From CAYGTO01 sp964352815 (GTDB lineage: Bacteria; Pseudomonadota; Alphaproteobacteria; Rickettsiales; UBA3002): a stretch of 64,000 nt of DNA. A model generated the notes under the pieces. The model saw only the letters and a list, made by a program, of their open reading frames with translations, searched no databases and was not told the origin of the DNA. Positions within the stretch are counted from its first letter, which is position 1. Every line of letters starts with the position of its first letter. The stretch is from positions 1 to 64,000 of the forward strand of contig CAYGTO010000003.1 in assembly GCA_964352815.1 (NCBI GenBank). The letters run 5' to 3'. Positions 32,428 through 41,226 of this stretch are shown piece by piece. The position numbers were made by a program, and so were the translations under genes.

Positions 32428-32458
32428 TTGAAAATTAACTTTTTAGAACTATTATAAA
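32428..32458 (+). promoter_or_regulatory. sdhB promoter with second Irr-type element
   Basis: TTGAAA (32428-32433), 16 nt, TATTAT (32450-32455). TTTAGAACTATTATAAA (32442-32458) differs by one base from the sdhC copy. It likely keeps sdhB co-regulated with sdhCDA despite the intervening gene. Confidence 0.7.
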
Positions 32459-32482
32459 TAGCATCATTAGGGAGACTTCATC

Positions 32483-33283
32483 ATGGTCGAATTTGCACTG
32501 CCGACAAATTCAAAAATCAAAAAAGGCGAATCGCACAATGTTGCGAAGGATGCCTCGAACACGAAGACCTTTGCCATTTATCGCTGGGATCCGGAAGATC
32601 GTGATGACAGTGGCACCCCAAAAAACCCGCGCCTTGATCGCTTCACCATTGACCTCGATCAGTGTGGGCCGATGGTACTCGATGCGCTGATCTATATTAA
32701 AGACCAGGTCGACTCGACCTTGACCCTGCGCCGCTCGTGCCGCGAAGGAATTTGCGGCTCCTGCGCGATGAATATTGATGGGACCAATACCCTCGCCTGT
32801 ATCAAGCCGATTGATGAGGTGAGCGGCGAAATTCGTATTTACCCACTGCCGCACATGCCGGTGGTGAAAGATTTGGTGCCAGATTTGAAACATGTCTATG
32901 CGCAATATGAGTCGATTCAGCCATGGATGCAGACCCATTCGGCGGCACCGTCAGACAAGGAACGCCTGCAATCACCGGAAGATCGGGCGAAGCTGGATGG
33001 CCTCTATGAATGTATCCTCTGCTTCTGCTGCCAGACCTCATGCCCGAGCTATTGGTGGAATGCCGATCGCTATCTGGGCCCTGCAGTGCTGCTGCAAGCG
33101 TACCGGTGGATTGCCGATAGCCGCGATGAAGCGACTGGCGAGCGTCTCGATGCGCTGGAAGATCCGTTTAAGCTCTATCGCTGCCACACCATCATGAATT
33201 GCGCAAAGACCTGCCCGAAAGGGTTGAACCCGGCGCAAGCGATCGGTGAAATCAAGAAGCTGATGGTTGAGCGGCAGTATTAG
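32483..33283 (+). CDS. sdhB: succinate dehydrogenase iron-sulfur subunit
   Basis: SdhB, 266 residues, carries electrons from SdhA to quinone through three clusters. [2Fe-2S] cysteines in CREGICGSCAMNIDGTNTLAC near residues 87-108; [4Fe-4S]/[3Fe-4S] cysteines in CILCFCCQTSCPSYWW and CHTIMNCAKTCPKGLNP. It is slightly longer than E. coli SdhB, as is usual in alphaproteobacteria. The GGGAGA site precedes ATG 32483. A bidirectional terminator separates it from convergent carD. Confidence 0.97.
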   Translation: MVEFALPTNSKIKKGESHNVAKDASNTKTFAIYRWDPEDRDDSGTPKNPRLDRFTIDLDQCGPMVLDALIYIKDQVDSTLTLRRSCREGICGSCAMNIDGTNTLACIKPIDEVSGEIRIYPLPHMPVVKDLVPDLKHVYAQYESIQPWMQTHSAAPSDKERLQSPEDRAKLDGLYECILCFCCQTSCPSYWWNADRYLGPAVLLQAYRWIADSRDEATGERLDALEDPFKLYRCHTIMNCAKTCPKGLNPAQAIGEIKKLMVERQY

Positions 33284-33302
33284 AGGCCAACGATATTTAG
33301 AC

Positions 33303-33336
33303 ACAAAAAAGGCGGCCCGAGAGCCGCCTTTTCTTT
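33303..33336. terminator. bidirectional terminator between sdhB and carD
   Basis: AAAAAAGGCGGC-CCGAGA-GCCGCCTTTTCTTT: perfect 8-bp GC-rich stem with A run before and T run after, so it can stop transcription from both sides. Confidence 0.9.
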
Positions 33337-33353
33337 ATGAGGATTCGGAATCC

Positions 33354-33857
33354 TTATGCTGCTTGCTTTTTCAGCACATCCAGAAGCTTGCGATGCGCTT
33401 TTTCCTGCTCGAGCTTCTGTGCAGCAGCCACTTCACCGATCAAACGATTCATGGCCGTCTCATAGATCATGCGCTCGCTGTAGGAACGCTCTGACTGGTC
33501 AACATTGCGGTGGAGGTCACGCACCACTTCCGCGCATGCCACAATATCGCCTGAGTTGATCTTCGTTTCATATTCTTGCGCCCGGCGGCTCCACATCCCA
33601 CGGCCTGCGCGCGCGCGACCCTTCAATGTTTTGAGCGCCTTTTCCATCTGATCTTTACTGCAGATCGGACGTAGGCCATGTTTTGCCGCGCTCATCATAG
33701 GCACGCGCAATACCATTTTCTCGCGTTCAAACTCGATCACATACACATCGAGTGCGATTTCTCCGATTTCGTGCGACTCTTTCCCGGTCACTTTACCCAC
33801 GCCATGCGCTGGATAGACTACATATTCACCGACTTTAAATGTTGCTTTTGTTGTCAT
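33354..33857 (-). CDS. carD: CarD-family transcription regulator
   Basis: 167-residue CarD/CdnL-type RNA polymerase-binding protein. The N-terminal RNAP-interaction domain starts FKVGEYVVYPAHGVGKVTGKE, and the helical C-terminal domain contains the DNA-minor-groove region SRRAQEYETKINSGDIVACAEVVRDLHR (Trp in RGMWSRR). In alphaproteobacteria CdnL supports promoters of growth genes. AAAGGGG precedes the start. fdxA lies upstream on the same strand, a pair common in this class. Confidence 0.95.
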   Translation of the reverse strand: MTTKATFKVGEYVVYPAHGVGKVTGKESHEIGEIALDVYVIEFEREKMVLRVPMMSAAKHGLRPICSKDQMEKALKTLKGRARAGRGMWSRRAQEYETKINSGDIVACAEVVRDLHRNVDQSERSYSERMIYETAMNRLIGEVAAAQKLEQEKAHRKLLDVLKKQAA

Positions 33858-34139
33858 TAGTTACCCCTTTGTTGTATCCACACGGCTACGCCGCTTCGGT
33901 TAGTATAAAGAGAGGATCTACATGATTCACTCAAATCCCAGGTTTTGAATGGCCCTGATAGATGACTATCGATAGCGGGCCGTCACACACACATTCTTCA
34001 AAAACGGGAGTTAGGTTATACCACAAAATTGGGCATAAAAAAAGCCCTGACCACCCGAAAAAGTGTAAATTTTTCGTTAAAGTTTACTTGATTTTTTGTA
34101 AGGTGCTGAGATTCAATACTATTTACACAAAGAAAAAGG

Positions 34140-34472
34140 CTAGTCACCCTCACCCGGCGCTTCGCTCATCAAATCACGCTTATTTTTCACATCTTTGAAC
34201 TCATCCGCCTCAGGCATTGGCGTTTTCTGCTGCGTGATGACCGGCCATTTCTCGGCCATATTCCGGTTAATCTCGATCCAATCGATCAGCTCTTCCGATT
34301 CGGGTTTAATCGCTTCCACAGGGCATTCAGGCTCACACACACCGCAGTCAATGCACTCATCTGGGTGAATCACCAGCATGTTCTCGCCTTCATAAAAGCA
34401 ATCCACCGGACATACTTCGACGCAATCCGTATATTTACATTTGATGCATTCATCTGTGACGACAAAGGTCAT
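34140..34472 (-). CDS. fdxA: FdxA-type seven-iron ferredoxin
   Basis: 110-residue ferredoxin with two cluster-binding regions: CIKCKYTDCVEVCPVDCF (residues 9-26, [3Fe-4S] type) and CIDCGVCEPECPVEAI (near 40-55, [4Fe-4S]). The C-terminal extension (LIDWIEINRNMAEKWPVITQQK) is typical of the alphaproteobacterial FdxA family. AAAGGAAA precedes ATG 34472. The 280-bp gap to carD (33858-34139) contains only AT-rich sequence with no clear element. Confidence 0.95.
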   Translation of the reverse strand: MTFVVTDECIKCKYTDCVEVCPVDCFYEGENMLVIHPDECIDCGVCEPECPVEAIKPESEELIDWIEINRNMAEKWPVITQQKTPMPEADEFKDVKNKRDLMSEAPGEGD

Positions 34473-34637
34473 AATGTTTCCTTTCGTTATCCCACTTCGG
34501 AAGCCTGACAGCGGTTCTTAAAATTGTGTAACCACTCGCCACGCATTTGACAAGTGCTCATCCCGCATAAAAAGATGGATTTTTGTTCATATTCTGCTAT
34601 TAACGCGTTGAACAACCTACTTAAGGAGATTGTTGTT

Positions 34638-34958
34638 ATGGATAAATCACTATCAAAGAAACTGATTGTTACCACGGCTATCGCTGTTATTGCGGGCGCT
34701 GCTTACGCACTAGATATCGAGCCAAAACTCGATGCATCAAGCGCAGAAGATGCGGCGCAAACGGCTGCTAACGAAGAAACGACAAACGCCGCTGAGGAAA
34801 GCACTGCATCTATCGAAGCAGCGAAAGAAAAAGCACAGGAAACGGCAGACGCCGCTTCTGAAGCTTCAGAAGACGCTCAAGCCAAAGCAGAGAAAATGGC
34901 AGATGATGCGAAATCAACTGCGGATGAGCTGTCTGACATGGCACCTGCTGCCAACTAA
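34638..34958 (+). CDS. small exported Ala/Glu-rich helical protein
   Basis: 106-residue protein. A signal peptide (KKLIVTTAIAVIAGAAYA, cleavage near ALD at residue 24-26) precedes a low-complexity Ala/Glu/Lys/Asp helix (KEKAQETADAASEASEDAQAKAEKMADD) with heptad-like spacing, resembling apolipoprotein-like or murein-lipoprotein-like coiled coils. It has no cysteine, so it is not a lipoprotein. AAGGAGA precedes ATG 34638; an upstream in-frame ATG lacks a site. A likely promoter (TTGACA near 34548) lies upstream. The function is unknown; envelope structure is possible. Confidence 0.7.
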   Translation: MDKSLSKKLIVTTAIAVIAGAAYALDIEPKLDASSAEDAAQTAANEETTNAAEESTASIEAAKEKAQETADAASEASEDAQAKAEKMADDAKSTADELSDMAPAAN

Positions 34959-34976
34959 TTATACGTTTTCCCACGG

Positions 34977-35777
34977 ATGAACTCCCCGATTGATCGCTTG
35001 AGTGATGTGATGTCGCGCTTACGTGACCCAGACGGGGGGTGTCCGTGGGACGTAGAACAAACCCACCAAAGCATCGCCCATTATTGCCTCGAAGAAGCCT
35101 ACGAAGTGGTTGAGGCCATCAATCATAATGATATGGGCGAGCTACGCGAAGAACTCGGTGACCTGCTGCTGCAGGTCGTATTTCATGCGCAAATGGCGAG
35201 TGAACGCGAAGATTTCACCTTTGACGATGTTGCAGGAGCGATCGCCGATAAGATGATCGCGCGCCACCCGCATGTCTTTGGCGAGAAAGACATCGCCAGC
35301 GCAGAAGCGCAAACCACCCATTGGGAACAGCTAAAAGAACAAGAGCGCCAAGCGAAAGGCAGTGAAGCATCTGTGAGCGCGCTGGATAACATTCCGCTTG
35401 CTTTTCCTGCCCTGCTCCGCGCACAAAAGCTTGGTAAACGCGCCTCACGCGTCGGCTTTGATTGGCCCAATATAGCACCCGTGTTTGACAAGATCGAAGA
35501 GGAGCTGAATGAGCTGCGCGAAGCGGCCGCGCACGGCTCCCAGAACGACATGGAAGAAGAGTTAGGTGATCTACTGTTCGCCGTGGTCAACCTCGCGCGC
35601 CATCAGAAGATCGATGCGGAATCCGCCCTGCGCGGGGCGAACGCGAAATTTGAGTCGCGCTTTCGCTACATCGAAGAGACACTGCGCGCCCAAGGCAAAG
35701 ATATTAAAGAGAGCTCGCTAGAAGAGATGGAAGACCTCTGGAATCAGGCCAAAGAAAAGGCCGCAAACGCGGCCTAA
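34977..35777 (+). CDS. mazG: nucleoside triphosphate pyrophosphohydrolase MazG
   Basis: MazG, 266 residues, hydrolyses NTPs to NMPs and pyrophosphate and affects ppGpp and nucleotide-pool cleaning. Two MazG modules: residues about 20-100 with DGGCPWDVEQTHQSIAHYCLEEAYEVVEAI and EELGDLLLQVVFHA (EEXXE metal motif), and about 160-240 with FDKIEEELNELREA and EEELGDLLFAVVNLARH. The length matches the E. coli protein. Its last codons form the stem of a terminator for the convergent 36508 gene. Confidence 0.95.
   Translation: MNSPIDRLSDVMSRLRDPDGGCPWDVEQTHQSIAHYCLEEAYEVVEAINHNDMGELREELGDLLLQVVFHAQMASEREDFTFDDVAGAIADKMIARHPHVFGEKDIASAEAQTTHWEQLKEQERQAKGSEASVSALDNIPLAFPALLRAQKLGKRASRVGFDWPNIAPVFDKIEEELNELREAAAHGSQNDMEEELGDLLFAVVNLARHQKIDAESALRGANAKFESRFRYIEETLRAQGKDIKESSLEEMEDLWNQAKEKAANAA
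35755..35776 (-). terminator. terminator for the 36508 gene, inside the mazG 3' end
   Basis: Minus strand: AGGCCGC-GTTT-GCGGCCT followed by TTTCTTT. The stem is shared with the last mazG codons (KAANAA). Confidence 0.75.
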
Positions 35778-35797
35778 TCATCGATGTTTGAGTGTCT

Positions 35798-36508
35798 TTA
35801 AACAGCGAGTGATGCCGCTTCGGCTTCCTCGCGTGATGCTTCCACTTTCTCTGCATGGCTCTGCTTAGGCGCGTCTTTCTCAGCATGGTCTTGCTTATGT
35901 GCTACCACTTTTTCTGCCACAGCATCTGCTTTGGCGCTTACCGCCTCCGCTTTCGCATTCATTTCTTTTGCTTGTTTCACCGCTGTATCCGCCACCTGGC
36001 GAGCGTTGGCCTGCACTTCCGCAACCACCTGTTCCATTTGCTCTGCCATCGCCTGGGTTTCCATGCGCAGCTCATTATTCTGATCGCTGAGGCGAACTGC
36101 GTCGCCGGTGAGTGTCTCTTGATCGCCTTTTGCACGCGCCACATTACGTAGGCCAAGCACCGCGCCAATGGCTGCCGCTGCTACTGCCACTGGAACCACT
36201 GCCTTATTCAAGCGCGAAATCTCATTAAAGCCTTCGACCGCTGGTGTTTTCTTAAACAGCTGCCCAAAGTTACTTGCTACTGTTTTTGCCGATTCCCACA
36301 CTCTGCCAGCAGCAGGCTTGATTGAATCCTTCCCCTTGAGCAACCCGCCCCAGCCAGCTTCCGATTTTACAATATCGGTTCCAACCGCTGCAGCGCCTGC
36401 GACGGCACCTGTCACTGCGCCGTATGTCGCACCTTTTCCTAAGGCTGCTGTGGTATATCCTGGGCCGCGATACTCGTCTTGCACCTGGTTGAATTCTGTC
36501 TCAGACAT
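35798..36508 (-). CDS. Pho-box-controlled Ala-rich helical protein, 236 aa
   Basis: 236-residue protein with no known family. Residues 1-60 include a glycine/alanine-rich hydrophobic stretch (YGAVTGAVAGAAAVG), and a second hydrophobic segment (VPVAVAAAAIGAVLGL) lies near residue 105-121. The C-terminal half is a long Ala/Glu/Lys coiled coil (QMEQVVAEVQANARQVADTAVKQAKEMNAKAEAV) ending in repeated HAEK/QSHAEK units. The plan resembles the 12261 protein, and both sit behind Pho boxes. AGGAGAAGACC precedes ATG 36508. Function unknown; possibly membrane-associated or secreted. Confidence 0.75.
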   Translation of the reverse strand: MSETEFNQVQDEYRGPGYTTAALGKGATYGAVTGAVAGAAAVGTDIVKSEAGWGGLLKGKDSIKPAAGRVWESAKTVASNFGQLFKKTPAVEGFNEISRLNKAVVPVAVAAAAIGAVLGLRNVARAKGDQETLTGDAVRLSDQNNELRMETQAMAEQMEQVVAEVQANARQVADTAVKQAKEMNAKAEAVSAKADAVAEKVVAHKQDHAEKDAPKQSHAEKVEASREEAEAASLAV

Positions 36509-36541
36509 GGTCTTCTCCTACAATTTTCCTTATTCTCCACC

Positions 36542-36587
36542 ATCATAGCGAAGGAAGATGCATCTGTGTGTGACAGTTTTATGAAGA
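36542..36587 (-). promoter_or_regulatory. Pho box and -10 for the 36508 gene
   Basis: Minus strand: TCTTCATAAAACTGTCAC (36570-36587), a 22-nt spacer, then TATGAT (36542-36547). Confidence 0.8.
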
Positions 36588-36595
36588 TCGGGGGC

Positions 36596-36618
36596 GAAAA
36601 TGATTATCTATCATTTTC
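36596..36618. repeat. hairpin 8 nt from a Pho box
   Basis: GAAAATGAT-TATCT-ATCATTTTC, perfect 9-bp stem with a 5-nt loop. It starts exactly 8 nt beyond the Pho box, the same distance as the TGAAT-loop hairpins at the 12353 and 28517 boxes. Confidence 0.75.
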
Positions 36619-36708
36619 TTGAAGCGATCTCCGAGGCTTATGTTTTGTGAGGTGAGTGTATCGAGCCGAAATAAACCATTTAGCCGCAGGTGAGCACCGG
36701 AACCTAAC

Positions 36709-37653
36709 CTATTGAATCTCGACCTTTTTCTGTGCAGGAGCTAATTCATCACCCCTACTGGTTTGGTTGAGCATCTCTAAATTCTTCCATGCGCGCTGAT
36801 AATGCACAGAACTCCCGGCCAGCGCTGAGTTCAGGTAGGTTTTTGCTAGCGCATCATTCTCCGCCAAATGCGCATAGAGGCCCATATTATTGCTTAAACG
36901 CGCGCCTTCAAAATGGCGTCCAGCCACCAGTTCTGCGGCTTTCAGATCACCATGTGCGGCATGAATGAGGGCTAGATTAAGCTCGATATGTTTGCGTTTT
37001 TGGCTATGTTTCGGCTCTTGCGACGCCGCATGTTCTGCGGCTTTCACCGCCTCGCTGTAGTCATCCTTGAGCGCCTTGCTAAGCGCTATATTATTGAGAA
37101 CAGACGAATTTTTTGGGCTAAAGGCCAGTGCCTCCGCGTAATAGGCCTCTGCCTCATCGAATAAGCCTTTTGTGGCAAACAAAATCCCCAGAGCATTAAG
37201 GGTTTTCCAGCGCTTCTTATCCTTCTCCATCACTTCAGACAGCAATTGGCTCGCTTCTTTAAACTCACCCTTCGCCATGGTTGCAAGCGCTTGCCCCTCA
37301 AGGGCTTCAATCATCTCGGGCTTACGCTCCAGAATCTGTTTATAGACTTCGATAGCGGCATCATTATCGCCTAGTTTACGGAAATTATTGGCTAAGCGAA
37401 ACGCATGCTCCGTATTCTCCGGATCATCATCCAAGATCTGCTTATAGAGCGAGATGGCTTTATGATATTGCTGGTTCTTTTCCGCGTCCTTCGCCCCTTT
37501 GATCATGGTCGAGCGCACCGTCGGCACATCCGGCTGATCTAGCTCAGCGAACAGCTTATCAGGGTCGATCGGCCGCGAATCGCTGGGCTGCAATGAACAG
37601 CCCGCTAATGCGGTTGCGGTAAGAAGAGAGAGAACGTACATGGAATACTTCAT
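36709..37653 (-). CDS. TPR-repeat lipoprotein (TadD-like)
   Basis: 314-residue predicted lipoprotein. ATG 37653 opens MKYSMYVLSLLTATALAGC with lipobox LAGC. The mature part holds at least five tetratricopeptide repeats (AISLYKQILDDDPENTEHAFRLANNFRKLGDNDAAIEVYKQILERKPE; NALGILFATKGLFDEAEAYYAEALAFSPKNSSVLNNIALSKAL; LALIHAAHGDLKAAELVAGRHFEG). This resembles TadD of Flp pilus systems and other outer-membrane assembly TPR lipoproteins, but no tad genes are nearby. It is divergent from pyrB. Confidence 0.8.
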   Translation of the reverse strand: MKYSMYVLSLLTATALAGCSLQPSDSRPIDPDKLFAELDQPDVPTVRSTMIKGAKDAEKNQQYHKAISLYKQILDDDPENTEHAFRLANNFRKLGDNDAAIEVYKQILERKPEMIEALEGQALATMAKGEFKEASQLLSEVMEKDKKRWKTLNALGILFATKGLFDEAEAYYAEALAFSPKNSSVLNNIALSKALKDDYSEAVKAAEHAASQEPKHSQKRKHIELNLALIHAAHGDLKAAELVAGRHFEGARLSNNMGLYAHLAENDALAKTYLNSALAGSSVHYQRAWKNLEMLNQTSRGDELAPAQKKVEIQ

Positions 37654-37778
37654 GTTCCTATTTGCCCATGTCTGCCAAATGACCGCAATCGAATCCCGCG
37701 GGCTAACCACAGCTAACTCTGTGTTTGTGCAAAATGGTTTTGCTTGCGCTGGCAGGGTTTTTCGCGTAGATACAGCCT

Positions 37779-38708
37779 GTGCCTGATGTTCATACCCATG
37801 CCCATCTCATCCACGCCGGGCAGCTTGCCCAGAGCGACATCGCGGCGCTATTGAAACGCGCCGAGGGGCATTACACACATAATCAGAAGACCGATAAGAA
37901 GAATACGAGCCTGAAAGGCCGCACGCAGATTAACCTGTTCTATGAGCCTTCGACGCGCACGCGCAGCAGCTTTGAGATTGCCGGCAAGCGCCTTGGCATT
38001 GATGTGATCAATATGAGCGTCGCACATTCTTCAACGAAAAAAGGCGAGAGCTTGATTGATACCGCGATGACGCTGAATGCGATGAGTGCGGACTATATTG
38101 TCGTGCGCCATCCGATGAGTGGCACGGCGAAACTCTTTACCGAACATGTGAATGCGCATGTGATTAATGGCGGCGATGGCGCGCATGCCCACCCGACCCA
38201 GGCGCTGCTCGATGCCTTCACCCTAATGCAGCATTTCGAAACGCTCGAGGGGCTGAAGATTACAATCTGCGGGGATATCTTGCACAGCCGTGTCGCACGC
38301 TGTAACGCGGCGTTGCTAAAAACGATGGGTGCGAAAGTGACACTGGTTGCGCCGCCCACAATGATGCCACAATTTGTCGATAGTTTTGGTGTCGCCCACA
38401 CACATAGCATGAAAGAAGGCATCAAAGGCGCCGATGCCATTATGATGCTACGGCTACAACAAGAGCGCATGAACGGGCCGTATCTAGGCTCGCTTGATGA
38501 ATATTATGATTATTACGGCCTGAGCCGCGAGAAGCTGGCCCTCGCTAAGCCAGGCGCGCTGATCATGCATCCCGGCCCGGTCAATCGCGGAGTAGAGATT
38601 GCAACCGAACTGGTTGATGACCCGGATGTGAGTTTGATTCTGCCGCAGGTCGAAGCCGGCGTCGCCGTGCGGCAGGCGATTTTGGAATGGATTGCCCAGG
38701 AGAAATAG
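37779..38708 (+). CDS. pyrB: aspartate carbamoyltransferase catalytic subunit
   Basis: ATCase, 309 residues, second step of pyrimidine synthesis. The carbamoyl-phosphate motif FYEPSTRTRSSFE lies near residue 52; the SSTKKGESLIDT loop, HPTQALLDAFTL near residue 137, a GDILHSRVARCN segment and HPGPVNRGVEI near residue 270 complete it. It starts at GTG 37779 with no good ribosome site; no better start is in reach. No pyrI is seen. pyrC follows 119 nt downstream across a palindromic repeat. Confidence 0.95.
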   Translation: MPDVHTHAHLIHAGQLAQSDIAALLKRAEGHYTHNQKTDKKNTSLKGRTQINLFYEPSTRTRSSFEIAGKRLGIDVINMSVAHSSTKKGESLIDTAMTLNAMSADYIVVRHPMSGTAKLFTEHVNAHVINGGDGAHAHPTQALLDAFTLMQHFETLEGLKITICGDILHSRVARCNAALLKTMGAKVTLVAPPTMMPQFVDSFGVAHTHSMKEGIKGADAIMMLRLQQERMNGPYLGSLDEYYDYYGLSREKLALAKPGALIMHPGPVNRGVEIATELVDDPDVSLILPQVEAGVAVRQAILEWIAQEK

Positions 38709-38736
38709 ATGGGATACGCAAAGTATAAACGAAGTT

Positions 38737-38808
38737 GTCATTACCCGGCTTGTCCGGGTAATCCAAAGGCGACATCTCTTGGATTGCCCGAATAAATCGG
38801 GCAATGAC
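38737..38808. repeat. R4 two-hairpin element between pyrB and pyrC
   Basis: GTCATTACCCGG-CTTGT-CCGGGTAATCCA, then TGGATTGCCCGA-ATAAA-TCGGGCAATGAC. Two hairpins with 5-nt loops; a close relative is at 19599-19669. Confidence 0.85.
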
Positions 38809-38827
38809 ATCGAACAAGGAAGCGTAC

Positions 38828-40174
38828 ATGACTCAGAATTTCACCAAACCCACATGGAACCTCGCGGATGATCAGGCCGTGGCCTATATCAATGTCCGCA
38901 TCATCGACCCGGAAACCGGGCTGGATGAGACTTGCGGCAAGGAAGGCGGCGTGCTCACCATGGGCGACACGATCGCTGATGTTGGGCCAGATATTTTCAA
39001 AGCGGGGATTCCCGACGGCGCGGAGGTAATTGATGGCGGCGGACATGTGCTCTGCCCCGGCCTGACTGACATTCAGGTGCATTTCCGCGAGCCGGGCCAG
39101 GAATATAAAGAAACGATCGAGACCGGCAGTAAATCCTGCGTGGTCGGCGGCATCACCACTGCGGCCTGCATGCCCAACACCAAGCCGGTGATCGATAATC
39201 TGACCACCCTTGGCTATCATCAAAAACAATCACGTGAAACCGGCTATATGCACGTGCGCACCTATGCCTGTATTACACCCGGGATGAAAGGCGAGTCGCT
39301 GACCGAGATGCAGACATTGGTTGAACATGGTGCGGTGGGCTTTACCGATGATGGGCTGCCGGCGATGGATGCGCAGGTGATGCGCCAGGCGCTGACCATG
39401 GGTGCGGCGCTGGGCGTGCCAATTGCGCAGCATGCCGAAGATTTGAACCTCTCTGGTGGCGGCGCGATCACGGAAGGCATTGTCTCGGCCGAGCTGGGCA
39501 TTAAAGGCATTCCGAACGCCTCCGAATCGGTGATTGTCGCGCGCGATATTCTTCTTTCAGAGCTGACGGGCGGCCATTACCATGTGCTGCATATTTCGAC
39601 GCGCGAGGCGCTCGAGCTGGTGCGCCAGGCGAAGGCGAAGGGCTTGAATGTGACCTGCGAAGTAGCGCCGCATCACTTTACGCTGACCGAAGATGCGGTG
39701 CGTGAACATGGCGCGAATGCGAAAATGAACCCGCCGCTGCGTAGCGCTGAGGACCGTGCCGCGCTCATCGAAGGGCTGAAAGATGGGACGATTGACGCCA
39801 TCGCTACCGACCATGCGCCGCATGAGCTGGAGGTGAAACGTGTGCCGATTGAAGAGGGCGCGTTTGGGATTGTTGGCGTGGAGACCATGCTACCCCTCTC
39901 ACTAGCGCTATACCATGATGGCACGCTGTCCTTGCGCGATGTGCTTGCGCGTATGACCTATAAGGCGGCGGATATCATTCATGTGCCGGGCGGACGGCTG
40001 CAGAAGGGCCAGGTCGCGGATTTGGTGCTGATCGATCTCGAGACTGAATGGACCATCGACCCCAGCCAATTCACGAGCAAATCGAAAAACTCTCCTTTCG
40101 TCGGGCATCCTGTCAAAGGCCGCGCGGTGCGCACGGTGGTCAGCGGCGAGACGGTGTATACGCTAAGTGATTGA
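38828..40174 (+). CDS. pyrC: dihydroorotase (class I)
   Basis: PyrC, 448 residues, third step of pyrimidine synthesis. The zinc motif is LTDIQVHFREPGQEYKETIETGS near residue 78 (HXR form), with GITTAACMPNTKPV, the histidines in HAEDLNLSGGGAI and HYHVLHIST, and ATDHAPHELEVKR near residue 320. Class I length and sequence differ from the short E. coli enzyme. ATG 38828 follows AAGGAAG; an earlier in-frame ATG (38804) lies in the repeat. Confidence 0.96.
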   Translation: MTQNFTKPTWNLADDQAVAYINVRIIDPETGLDETCGKEGGVLTMGDTIADVGPDIFKAGIPDGAEVIDGGGHVLCPGLTDIQVHFREPGQEYKETIETGSKSCVVGGITTAACMPNTKPVIDNLTTLGYHQKQSRETGYMHVRTYACITPGMKGESLTEMQTLVEHGAVGFTDDGLPAMDAQVMRQALTMGAALGVPIAQHAEDLNLSGGGAITEGIVSAELGIKGIPNASESVIVARDILLSELTGGHYHVLHISTREALELVRQAKAKGLNVTCEVAPHHFTLTEDAVREHGANAKMNPPLRSAEDRAALIEGLKDGTIDAIATDHAPHELEVKRVPIEEGAFGIVGVETMLPLSLALYHDGTLSLRDVLARMTYKAADIIHVPGGRLQKGQVADLVLIDLETEWTIDPSQFTSKSKNSPFVGHPVKGRAVRTVVSGETVYTLSD

Positions 40175-40276
40175 TTCGCCACCAAAACAGAAAGAGGAAT
40201 TGAGCCATATTTTGAACACATTTTAGAATAAGCCACTGAATTGTTTAGATTAGTTTAATAAGACCTTGCTATACTC

Positions 40277-41011
40277 ATGACTATGTTACCACTGAATCCC
40301 ATCATTTGCGCTGTCGATACGACGGAAACGGATCGCGCGGTCAGCTTGACCGAAGCGGTGCGCCCGCACGTCGGCGGGATCAAGCTGGGGCTGGAATATT
40401 TCACGGCCCATGGCGCGGACGGGGTGCGGCAGATCACCGATCTGCGCGTACCGGTCTTTTTGGATCTGAAATTCCACGATATTCCCAACACCGTTGCCAA
40501 AGCGATTCGTGCGACGGCGGGAATCAACACCTTTATGATGACTGTCCATACCGCGGGAGGCCATGCGATGCTGCGTGCAGCGATCGATGCCTCTAATGAA
40601 GTGGCGGAGATGACAGGCGGCGCGCGGCCGCTGATCATGGGGGTGACCGTCCTCACCAGCCTAGATCAGGATGATTTGAATATGGTCGGGGTCGATCATG
40701 TCATTGATGATCAGGTGCTTCGGCTCGCTGAGCTGGCGCAAAGCTGTGGCCTCGATGGGGTGGTCTGCTCCCCACATGAAATCCCACTGATTCGTAAACA
40801 TTGCGGCAGTGATTTTGTACTGACCGTACCCGGGATTCGCCCTGCACAAACGGCACATAGCGATCAGAAGCGCACGCTGACACCGCGTGAAGCGGTTGAA
40901 CGCGGGGCGGACTATATTGTCGTCGGTCGTCCGATCACTACCGCAGATAATTGCGCGGAAGCGGCCTCTAGCATTAAGGCCTCACTCAAGGCCGAGCCAG
41001 AGGCAGCGTAA
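40277..41011 (+). CDS. pyrF: orotidine 5'-phosphate decarboxylase
   Basis: PyrF, 244 residues, last step of UMP synthesis. It shows PIICAVDTTETDRAVSL at the start, the catalytic DLKFHDIPNTVAKAI segment near residue 62, TVHTAGGHAMLRAA, the GVTVLTS strand, VCSPHEIPLIR and the phosphate-binding end VVGRPITTADNCAEAA. ATG 40277 or 40283; neither has a strong ribosome site. It lies 100 nt after pyrC. Confidence 0.96.
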   Translation: MTMLPLNPIICAVDTTETDRAVSLTEAVRPHVGGIKLGLEYFTAHGADGVRQITDLRVPVFLDLKFHDIPNTVAKAIRATAGINTFMMTVHTAGGHAMLRAAIDASNEVAEMTGGARPLIMGVTVLTSLDQDDLNMVGVDHVIDDQVLRLAELAQSCGLDGVVCSPHEIPLIRKHCGSDFVLTVPGIRPAQTAHSDQKRTLTPREAVERGADYIVVGRPITTADNCAEAASSIKASLKAEPEAA

Positions 41012-41014
41012 AAC

Positions 41015-41136
41015 GTCATTTCGACAGAGCGCGCTAGCGCGACGAGAAATCTAAGATCCTCACGCCTGCCTGCGCGAAGCCTAAGCTTCGCTTCGGCGAA
41101 GGCAGGTCACTCGCTTCGCTCGCTCCTCAGGATGAC
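41015..41136. repeat. long GTCATTTCG...GGATGACG element
   Basis: Bounded by GTCAT and ATGAC. It contains the GAGAAATCTAAGATCCTC centre common to such repeats and an inner CCTGCCTGCG...CGAAGGCAGG hairpin. It fills most of the gap between pyrF and the HD-domain gene. Confidence 0.65.
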
Positions 41137-41151
41137 GGCAAACAGGCGTAA

Positions 41152-41197
41152 TCTTCACAAAACTGTCATCTAGCTAGCCCCTCTCCTGAGCTACACT
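41152..41197 (+). promoter_or_regulatory. Pho box and -10 for the HD-domain gene
   Basis: TCTTCACAAAACTGTCAT (41152-41169), a 22-nt spacer, then TACACT (41192-41197). Confidence 0.8.
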
Positions 41198-41226
41198 AAA
41201 CTGTGGCAAAATAATATGTTAGGGCA

